Assembly: GCA_018969165.1 (NCBI GenBank)
Contig: JAGWYX010000169.1
Coordinates: 1 to 7,433 of the forward strand
From: Verrucomicrobiota bacterium
Lineage (GTDB): Bacteria; Verrucomicrobiota; Verrucomicrobiia; Limisphaerales; JAGWYX01
Reading direction: 5' to 3'
DNA: 7,433 nt
Positions 1 through 5,734 of the stretch are shown piece after piece. Numbering within the stretch: position 1 is the stretch's first letter; each line of letters starts with the position of its first letter. The notes beneath the pieces are model-generated. The model saw nothing but the letters and a program-made list of their open reading frames with translations. It was not told the DNA's origin and searched no databases. Made by a program: the position numbers and the translations under genes.

Positions 1-873
1 GCCGACGAAGCCGGCGTCCCCCTGGCCGAACCTCAGCAATTCAGCGAGGCGGCCGGTCGCGGCGTGCGCGCGTTCGTGGACGGGGCCGAGGTCTTCGTCG
101 GCCGCGCGCAATGGCTGCGCGACAACGGCGTCCGGGAAGATTTTCTGAAATCCGTGGACCTCAACGAGGCCGAGGGATTCAGCCTGATCTTCGTCGCGCT
201 ACGGGGCCGCTGTATCGGCTGGGCCGGATTGCAGGACCAGACCCGCGCCGAGGCCCGGGCTTCCCTCAGCGAATTGCTCGGTTGCGGCGTCCGCCGGGTC
301 GCGATGGTGACCGGTGACCGCCAGCCGGTCGCCGCCCGCGTCGCGCGCGAGATCGGCTGCGAAGAGGTCGCCGCCGAGTGCCTCCCGCAAAACAAGGTCG
401 AGTTCGTCCGGCAAATGAAGACGCGCGGCTACCGCGTGGCCGTGGTCGGCGACGGCGTCAACGATGCCCCGGCGCTGGCGGCGGGTGACATGGGCGTGGC
501 CATGGGCGCGGCCGGCAGCGAAGTGGCCATCCACAGCGCCACCATCGCCCTCATGAACAATGACCTGCGCCGGCTGCCGTTCCTGGTGAAGCTCTCGCGC
601 ATGACCCGCTCGTTGATCAATCAGAATCTCCTGATCGGCGTCCTGTTCGTCTTCGGCGGCCTGGCCCTGGCCGCCCTGGGCAAAGTCGGCCCGATCGTCG
701 CCGCCATCTTGCACAACACCGGCTCGTTGATCGTTGTCTTCAACAGCGCCCGGCTCGTCCGGCAGGGCGAGGAACTCGAACCGTTCCAGGCCGCGCCGGG
801 CGCGCCCCCGCCCGAAATCCCAAGCCGCCCGGCCGCTGTTCCCGCGCCGCAATTGAGCCCCAAACCGGCCTGA
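1..873 (+). CDS. P1B-type (heavy-metal) P-type ATPase, C-terminal part; 5' end outside window
   Basis: This is the last 290 codons of an ATP-driven metal-transporting membrane ATPase; the frame is open from base 1, so the gene starts upstream. Visible residues 17-32 resemble the end of the nucleotide-binding domain (AGRGVRAFVDG). The P-domain follows, with TGD at 104-106 and the hinge GDGVNDAPAL at 150-159. The last membrane pair is at about 205-226 and 229-248. The phosphorylated DKTGT motif and the metal-entry CPx-type helix are not in the window, so the pump cannot be fully classified. The final helix carries HNTGS (His238, Asn239) and then N248-S-A-R251, where ZntA/CadA-type Zn/Cd pumps have an Asp-x-Gly motif. 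This argues against a classical Zn/Cd exporter; the metal is left open. A Pro/Ala-rich tail of about 35 residues ends the protein. The next gene begins 4 bases downstream, suggesting cotranscription and translational coupling. The family call is secure; the substrate is not. Confidence 0.93.
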   Translation, partial: ADEAGVPLAEPQQFSEAAGRGVRAFVDGAEVFVGRAQWLRDNGVREDFLKSVDLNEAEGFSLIFVALRGRCIGWAGLQDQTRAEARASLSELLGCGVRRVAMVTGDRQPVAARVAREIGCEEVAAECLPQNKVEFVRQMKTRGYRVAVVGDGVNDAPALAAGDMGVAMGAAGSEVAIHSATIALMNNDLRRLPFLVKLSRMTRSLINQNLLIGVLFVFGGLALAALGKVGPIVAAILHNTGSLIVVFNSARLVRQGEELEPFQAAPGAPPPEIPSRPAAVPAPQLSPKPA

Positions 874-877
874 GCCC

Positions 878-2074
878 ATGCCTGCCGCTGCCCTTGCCTC
901 CACCCCCACGGCCAACGATCCTGCCCCCACCGAGGTCGTCGTCGCCGTCCGCGGCCTGACGAAAATCTTCAAGGACTTCTGGGGCCGCCCCAAGGCGCGC
1001 GCGGTGGACCGCGTGGACTTCGAGGTGCGGCGAGGCGAGGTGTTCGGCTTGCTCGGCCCCAATGGCTCGGGCAAATCGACCACGGTGAAAATCCTGCTGG
1101 GCCTGCTCTACCCGACCCGCGGCCACGTCGAAGTCTTCGGCCACTCGCCGCGCCATGTCGCCACCAAATCCCGCATCGGTTACCTGCCCGAGGAATCCTA
1201 CCTCTACCGCTACCTGGATTCGGGGGAGACCCTCGACTTTTTCGGCAACCTCTTCGCCCTCCCGGACCGCGAACGTCGCAATCGCGCCGAGCAACTCCTG
1301 GAAATGGTCGGCCTGGGCCAGGTCCGTCACCGCGTGGTCGGCGAATTCTCCAAGGGCATGCAGCGCCGGATCGGCCTGGCCCAGGCCCTCATCAACGACC
1401 CGGACCTGGTGATCCTCGACGAGCCCACCTCGGGCCTGGACCCGATCGGCTGCCGCGAGGTCAAGGACCTGATCCTGGCCCTGGCGCGGCGGGGCAAGAC
1501 GGTCATCCTGAGCAGCCATCTGCTGGCCGATGTCGAGGACGTGTGCGATCGCGTCGTCATCTACTACGGCGGCAAAATCCAGGCCATGGGCACCCTCAAA
1601 GAACTGCTGGCCGAGCCCGATTCGATTCGGTTGACCCTGCCAACGTTGTCGCGCCAGACCATGCAACAGGTGCTGGACCTCATCCGCGCCGACGTGGCCG
1701 AGGATCGCATTCGGATCGATGTGCCGACCCAGAACCTCGAGAGTTATTTCCTGGGCGTCGTCCAGCGCGCCAAACAGGCCGAAGCCGAGACCAGCGGCGC
1801 CACCTCCGGGCACCGCGTGGCCGCCTATCTGCGCGGCGACGGCCAGGCGGTGTCGCCGACGGCGAAAATCCTCGAACGACTCACCCGGCCGGCGGCTGCC
1901 CCGGCCCCGGTGGTCATCACCCCGCCGGCCGATATGGTGGACCACCAGAAACTCGCGGCGTTGACCAAGGCCCAGCCGGTCCCCGCGCCGCCCGCGGTGG
2001 CGGAGCCGGCCAAGCCGTTGGATTTGTCCAAGGCGAACGAAAAACTGTCATCGCTGATCGGCAAGCCCAAGTAA
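878..2074 (+). CDS. ABC transporter ATP-binding protein (ABC-2 exporter type) with Pro/Ala-rich C-terminal tail
   Basis: This 398-residue cytoplasmic ATPase should power the permease encoded next. The nucleotide-binding domain spans about residues 22-245. It has Walker A GPNGSGKST (60-68), a Q-loop region reading GYLPEE (101-106) without the usual Gln, as often seen in ABC-2 drug/polysaccharide-type ATPases, and signature FSKGMQ (157-162). Walker B with the catalytic Glu is ILDEP (179-183), the D-loop is SGLDP (185-189) and the switch His is H214. Residues 246-300 look like the small C-terminal domain common in this family. Residues 300-398 are an extension rich in Pro and Ala with three short Lys/Leu motifs. 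The ATG lies 4 bases after the upstream stop with no clear Shine-Dalgarno, so translation is probably coupled. The first 20 residues are low-complexity, so the true start could be slightly further in. Substrate unknown. Confidence 0.95.
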   Translation: MPAAALASTPTANDPAPTEVVVAVRGLTKIFKDFWGRPKARAVDRVDFEVRRGEVFGLLGPNGSGKSTTVKILLGLLYPTRGHVEVFGHSPRHVATKSRIGYLPEESYLYRYLDSGETLDFFGNLFALPDRERRNRAEQLLEMVGLGQVRHRVVGEFSKGMQRRIGLAQALINDPDLVILDEPTSGLDPIGCREVKDLILALARRGKTVILSSHLLADVEDVCDRVVIYYGGKIQAMGTLKELLAEPDSIRLTLPTLSRQTMQQVLDLIRADVAEDRIRIDVPTQNLESYFLGVVQRAKQAEAETSGATSGHRVAAYLRGDGQAVSPTAKILERLTRPAAAPAPVVITPPADMVDHQKLAALTKAQPVPAPPAVAEPAKPLDLSKANEKLSSLIGKPK

Positions 2075-2083
2075 CCGCCGCCG

Positions 2084-2091
2084 GGGTGGGA
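2084..2091 (+). promoter_or_regulatory. Probable ribosome binding site for the ABC permease
   Basis: The purine-rich GGGTGGGA ends 8 bases before the ATG at 2100, inside the 25-base gap after the ATPase gene. It is the only reasonable Shine-Dalgarno-like stretch I see ahead of the five + strand genes, and it supports ATG 2100 as the start. The match to the anti-Shine-Dalgarno consensus is imperfect. Confidence 0.45.
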
Positions 2092-2099
2092 CGCCAACC

Positions 2100-3491
2100 A
2101 TGCAGCGCTTGTTTGCCATCGCATTCCTGACCGTCAAGGCCGCCGTCCGTTTCCGGCTCTTCCTGGTGCAGGCCGTGTTATTGCTGGCGGTGGTGATCGG
2201 CCTGCCGCTGGTCATCAAAGACGATGGCACCGCGGAAGGGTTCACCCAAATCCTGCTCACCTACACCCTCGGCCTGACCTCGGCCATCCTGGGCTTGTCC
2301 ACCCTCTGGCTGGGTTGCGGCACGCTGGCCCGCGACGTCGAGGAATGCCAAATCCAAATGGTCGCCGTCAAACCGATCGCCCGCTGGCAAATCTGGCTCG
2401 GTAAATGGCTCGGGATCATGCTCCTGAACCTGGCGCTGCTCACCCTGGCCGGCACCTCGATTTACCTGCTGCTCCAGTGGCGCGCCTCCCGCCTGCCCCC
2501 GGACCTCCAAGCCAAGCTCCACAACGAAATCCTCGTCGCCCGCGCCTCGCTCAAGCCGCTCCTGCCCAACTTGGACGCCGCCGCCGAGCGGTTCTACCAG
2601 CAGCGCCTCAAGCAAGATCCGGCCGTCGCCAAACTCGATCCGGATTTCGTTCGCAAACAACTCCGGCAACAACTCCGCAACCAACTCGAATTGGTGCCCC
2701 CTGGCATGTACAAAACCTGGCGGATCGATTTCGGCCTCCAGCGGGACTCGGTGCGCAACCAACCCCTTTTCCTGCGCGTCAAATTCAATACCGCCCAACT
2801 CGGTCTCTCCGGCACCACCTTCGCCGCCATGTGGCAGGTCGGCCGACCGGAAACCGTGCATTCCTGGCAAACCCAGCAGCCGATGAGTCTGGCGCCGGAC
2901 ACCTTCCACGAAATCCAACTGCCGCCCAACCTGCTCGACGACCAGGGCCGGCTGACCATCAATTTCTTCAACGTCAACGACACCGCCCTGCTCTTCCCAC
3001 TCGATGACGGCATCGAGGTCCTCTACCGCCAGGGTGGCTTTGGCCCCAACTACGTCCGGGGTTTGGCGATCATCCTGCTCTGGTTGGGCCTCCTGGCCGC
3101 CATCGGACTGGCCGCGGCCAGCGCCTTGTCCTTCCCCGTGGCCTCCTTTCTCGCCGTCGCGGTCCTGGTCCTCGGCTTGTCCACCGGCACCATCAATCAA
3201 ATCCTCTACGAAGGCAGCATCTGGAGCGTCAACCACAACACCGGCGTGGCCGATCATCCGGCCCCCATCGACTACCTCATGCTGCCGCTCTTTCGCGCCC
3301 TGCACCAGGTCATCGGCCTGGTCGAGGACTTCTCCCCGATCGACCTGCTCAGCACCGGACGCAGCATCTCCTGGACCGACCTGGGGATGGCGTGCGCGCA
3401 GATCGGCTTGCTTCTGGGAGGGGTGATCAGTCTGGTGGGGATGAGCCTGTTCTCCCGACGCGAGCTGGCGACCGCCCAGGGCCAGCAGTAA
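2100..3491 (+). CDS. ABC-2 type transporter permease with large extracytoplasmic domain
   Basis: This 463-residue inner-membrane protein is the probable partner of the preceding ATPase. I predict six membrane helices, at about 21-38, 49-73, 103-125, 321-341, 346-366 and 429-452. Between TM2 and TM3 lies the cytoplasmic stretch typical of this family: GTLARDVEE (74-82), then KPIARWQIWLGK (91-102), which should contact the ATPase. Between TM3 and TM4 is an insert of about 195 residues (126-320), predicted to be outside the cytoplasm. Its first half is charged and helical (about 134-200) and its second half looks beta-rich (about 205-312). A second outside loop of about 60 residues lies between TM5 and TM6. 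Family members without such inserts are much shorter, so this one probably binds something in the periplasm. Start ATG 2100 is backed by a purine-rich stretch; the gene ends 10 bases before the next. The permease call is firm; the cargo is unknown. Confidence 0.88.
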   Translation: MQRLFAIAFLTVKAAVRFRLFLVQAVLLLAVVIGLPLVIKDDGTAEGFTQILLTYTLGLTSAILGLSTLWLGCGTLARDVEECQIQMVAVKPIARWQIWLGKWLGIMLLNLALLTLAGTSIYLLLQWRASRLPPDLQAKLHNEILVARASLKPLLPNLDAAAERFYQQRLKQDPAVAKLDPDFVRKQLRQQLRNQLELVPPGMYKTWRIDFGLQRDSVRNQPLFLRVKFNTAQLGLSGTTFAAMWQVGRPETVHSWQTQQPMSLAPDTFHEIQLPPNLLDDQGRLTINFFNVNDTALLFPLDDGIEVLYRQGGFGPNYVRGLAIILLWLGLLAAIGLAAASALSFPVASFLAVAVLVLGLSTGTINQILYEGSIWSVNHNTGVADHPAPIDYLMLPLFRALHQVIGLVEDFSPIDLLSTGRSISWTDLGMACAQIGLLLGGVISLVGMSLFSRRELATAQGQQ

Positions 3492-3501
3492 ACCGCTCGC
3501 T

Positions 3502-4980
3502 GTGTCTCCCCGTACCTACAAAATCGCCCTGCTCGCCCTGGCGATCGCTCTGCTCGTCGGGGTCGGCTTCACCCAGTCCCACTTGAACCGCGACCGCACC
3601 GCGATGGGCCTCACCCGCATCCAGCCCCTCGAAAACGCCCCCCCCGTCCTTGCCTTCACCACCGTCGCCCTGGGTGGATTCCGCGGCCTCATCGCCAATG
3701 CCCTCTGGGTCCGCATGATGGACCTGCAGGACTCGGATAAGTACTTCGAGATGGTCCAATTGGCCGACTGGATCACGAAATTGCAGCCGCACTTGACCAC
3801 GGTCTGGATCGTGCAGGCCTGGAACATGGCCTACAACATCTCCGTTAAGTTCAAGGAATCCGCTCCCGGCCAATTCCCGGACCGTTGGCGCTGGGTCCAG
3901 GCCGGCATCGAGCTGCTGCGCGACCAGGCCCTCCGCTACAACCCCAAGGAACCGCTCCTCTACCGCGAGCTGGCCGGCTTCTTCTTCCACAAGATCGGCC
4001 AGGACCTGGACGACGCCCATTTCTATTACAAGAAACAATGGATCGACGCCATGACCACCGTCCTCGGCGGCGGCCGCCCCAATTGGGACGAATTGCTCCG
4101 TCCCCAGACCGCCGAGGCCAAACACCGCGTCCAGGTCCTGGAACAGACCTACAAACTGGACCCGCGCGAAATGAAGCGCGTGGACGACACCTACGGCCCG
4201 CTGGATTGGCGCCTGCCGGAAACCCAGGCCATCTACTGGGCCATGCTCGGCATGGAAAAATCCACCGGCGACCTCATGCCCCTGCGCCGCATGATTTACC
4301 AGGCCATGCAATTGGCCTTCCAGCGCGGTCGCCTCATCGTGGCCAAAGACGCCCACACCCTCATGTTCGCCCCCAACCTGGACATCATCCCCAAGGTCAA
4401 CGAGTCCTACGAAGTCATGCTCAAGCAGGAGCAAATGGAGAAGGAGAATATCCGCAACGCGCACAAAAACTTCCTCAAAGACGCCGTCTATTTCCTTTAC
4501 GAACACAACCGCCTGGCCGAAGCCGCCTACTGGTTCAAATACCTCTGCAAGCGGTTCCCCACTTCCCCCCTCCTGTATGCCGACAATAAATCCCTTCCCG
4601 GCACCCTCACCCTCGATGAATACGCCCTCCGCCGCGTGACCGAGGACGTCTCCGAAACCTCCCACACCCGCGTCACCTCCGCCATCGAAGGCCCAATCCA
4701 GCAGTCCTACCTCGCCCTGGCGATGGGTTCGGATGCGGATGCCGAGAACTTCATGCTGTTCGCCCGCCGGGTTTACCAGAATTTCGAGGCGAAAATTCCC
4801 ACCAAGGCCGAGGTGCGCGTCGGCATGCCTAAGTTCAAAGATCTCCAGAACGAGGTGCTCACCCGATTGCTTGACCCGCGGCAAAGTCCGCTGGGCCCCG
4901 AGTTGATGGCCGTGCTGCGCACCCGGCTCGATCTGCCGACACCGACCAACGCGCCGCCCACCACCGCGGCGCCCCGTTAG
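3502..4980 (+). CDS. Membrane-anchored, exported helical TPR-like protein, function unknown
   Basis: I do not recognise a named family for this 492-residue protein. One hydrophobic helix near the N-terminus (about 8-22, after Arg4 and Lys7) has no clear signal peptidase site, so it reads as a signal anchor with the rest outside the cytoplasm. The body is almost all helical and rich in aromatic residues, with TPR-like helix pairs at about 84-115, 131-180, 240-275 and 325-350. Recognisable blocks are LRYNPKEPLLYRELAGFF (144-161), then HKIGQDLDDAHFYYKKQW (163-180), and YGPLDWRLPETQAIYW (231-246). These blocks resemble conserved hypothetical proteins I associate with Verrucomicrobiota and Planctomycetota. 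There is one Cys (349). The tail from 478 is Pro/Thr/Ala-rich. The GTG start keeps the anchor helix; the next Met (35) would delete it. The gene lies 10 bases after the permease, so it is probably an accessory subunit or client of that transporter. Confidence 0.85.
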   Translation: MSPRTYKIALLALAIALLVGVGFTQSHLNRDRTAMGLTRIQPLENAPPVLAFTTVALGGFRGLIANALWVRMMDLQDSDKYFEMVQLADWITKLQPHLTTVWIVQAWNMAYNISVKFKESAPGQFPDRWRWVQAGIELLRDQALRYNPKEPLLYRELAGFFFHKIGQDLDDAHFYYKKQWIDAMTTVLGGGRPNWDELLRPQTAEAKHRVQVLEQTYKLDPREMKRVDDTYGPLDWRLPETQAIYWAMLGMEKSTGDLMPLRRMIYQAMQLAFQRGRLIVAKDAHTLMFAPNLDIIPKVNESYEVMLKQEQMEKENIRNAHKNFLKDAVYFLYEHNRLAEAAYWFKYLCKRFPTSPLLYADNKSLPGTLTLDEYALRRVTEDVSETSHTRVTSAIEGPIQQSYLALAMGSDADAENFMLFARRVYQNFEAKIPTKAEVRVGMPKFKDLQNEVLTRLLDPRQSPLGPELMAVLRTRLDLPTPTNAPPTTAAPR

Positions 4981-4992
4981 CCCGCAATTTGA

Positions 4993-5020
4993 TTGTCAGC
5001 GGCCCGGCTGGCCCTACACT
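4993..5020 (+). promoter_or_regulatory. Putative sigma-70-type promoter, possibly giving a leaderless transcript
   Basis: TTGTCA (4993-4998; 5 of 6 to TTGACA) and TACACT (5015-5020; 4 of 6 to TATAAT) are separated by 16 bases. They sit in the 46-base gap between the exported protein and the Yip1-family gene. The -10 box ends 6 bases before the GTG at 5027, so initiation at the usual distance would fall on or next to the start codon. No Shine-Dalgarno sequence lies between them. This would let the Yip1-family gene be transcribed separately from the upstream genes. Confidence 0.5.
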
Positions 5021-5026
5021 GCCCGC

Positions 5027-5611
5027 GTGCTCAAGGCCCTTTTATTGCTCCTCACCCCCGCACGGACTTGGAATCAAATCGCCCTGGCCAAGCGGGGCGT
5101 GTGCTTCAACCTGCTCCTCTTCCTCCTCCCGTTGATGCTGCTCTGTTCCCTGGCCGAAGGCTACGCCCTGGTCCGCCTGGGCGCAGCCGGCGCCTACAGC
5201 AGCCACCTGGTCAAGGTCCCGCTCGATCAGGCCGTGCGCTTTGAAGCCGCGCAGTTGGTCCTGGGCTTGTTCATGATCTTCTGCGGCGCCCAGTTGTTAC
5301 ACTGGGTCGTCGAGAGCTTCCGCTTGTCCTCCGGCTACGCCCGGAGCTTCGCCATCATCGCCTACGGCTATAGCCCCATCTTCCTGGCCCGCTTCCTGAC
5401 CTTCGTCCCGGCCTTCAGTCATTGGGTAACCTGGTCCATCGGCCTCGTCGGCTCGATCTACGTCCTCTACCACGGCGTCGCCCTGGTCTTGCAGCCGGAT
5501 CAGACCAAGGGCTTCGGCCTCTACCTGATGAGCATCCTGATCCTGATCCTGCTCGGTGGCTCCGCCCACCTCCTGGCCCTCGCCGTGCTCGCCGGCCGGA
5601 TCAAATTCTAA
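5027..5611 (+). CDS. Yip1-family integral membrane protein
   Basis: This 194-residue protein is almost entirely hydrophobic, with about five membrane helices (27-49, 73-97, 107-128, 133-154, 165-190), as expected for the Yip1 domain. The opening TPARTWNQI (10-18) matches the Pro-x-x-Thr-Trp style start of bacterial members. FAIIAYGYSPIFLARFL (108-124) is the conserved core, where a helix turns at Gly-Tyr-Ser-Pro, and LYHGVALVL (147-155) is the following helix end. Bacterial Yip1 proteins are of largely unknown biochemical role; the eukaryotic relatives act in membrane trafficking. GTG 5027 is chosen because it precedes the family's usual N-terminal segment and fits the promoter just upstream. 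The gene follows the ABC and exported-protein genes on the same strand, so an envelope role alongside them is possible, but the separate promoter weakens strict operon membership. Its 3' end faces the fused kinase-MurQ gene. Confidence 0.82.
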   Translation: MLKALLLLLTPARTWNQIALAKRGVCFNLLLFLLPLMLLCSLAEGYALVRLGAAGAYSSHLVKVPLDQAVRFEAAQLVLGLFMIFCGAQLLHWVVESFRLSSGYARSFAIIAYGYSPIFLARFLTFVPAFSHWVTWSIGLVGSIYVLYHGVALVLQPDQTKGFGLYLMSILILILLGGSAHLLALAVLAGRIKF

Positions 5612-5644
5612 CGCGGCGCGCCTCAGACTCCCGGCCTGACGGGT

Positions 5645-5682
5645 CTCGCGGATGCGGACCGCGAGTTGTCCTCAACTCGCGG
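5645..5682. repeat. Nested palindromes in the convergent intergenic gap (REP-like or terminator-like)
   Basis: A perfect 10-bp stem, CCGCGAGTTG (5659-5668) and CAACTCGCGG (5673-5682), encloses the loop TCCT. The left arm can instead pair with an earlier CTCGCGG (5645-5651), forming a 7-bp stem around a 7-base loop. The two structures share 5659-5665 and exclude each other. They lie between two genes that end towards each other, where a bidirectional terminator would be useful. Neither strand shows a T-run after the stem, so this is not a classical intrinsic terminator; a dispersed palindromic repeat is the main alternative. The rest of the 123-base gap (5612-5734) holds nothing else I can identify. 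Confidence 0.6.
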
Positions 5683-5734
5683 CGCGTCGGCACCGAATCG
5701 GCCGTCGGCCTTCGCCGCCCGCCACTCCCTGCGT

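Noticed and set aside
740..1945. Long - strand open frame (401 codons) opposite the ABC ATPase
   Set aside because: It is antisense to a gene with all ABC motifs, its protein is low-complexity and rich in Gly, Asp and Val with no domain, and such frames are common opposite GC-rich genes.
2178..3305. Long - strand open frame (375 codons) opposite the permease
   Set aside because: The protein is rich in Glu, Gly and Gln without hydrophobic core or motif, as expected from reading GC-rich membrane-protein codons backwards.
3427..4884. Long - strand open frame (485 codons) opposite the exported protein
   Set aside because: Although nearly as long as the + strand gene, it has repetitive Val/Gly/Glu/His composition, no recognisable domain and no promoter or ribosome binding site that I can see.
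878..4980. Gliding-motility (GldA/GldF/GldG) or NosDFY-type ABC system
   Set aside because: The third protein has a single membrane helix and a helical-repeat body, unlike GldG, and there is no NosD-like beta-helix protein in the window.
5534..5551. Three tandem copies of ATCCTG
   Set aside because: They encode Ile-Leu repeats inside a membrane helix of the Yip1-family protein; coding for hydrophobic residues explains them.
5659..5682. Intrinsic transcription terminator
   Set aside because: The stem is strong but neither strand has a T-run after it, so I list it as a palindromic repeat rather than a terminator.
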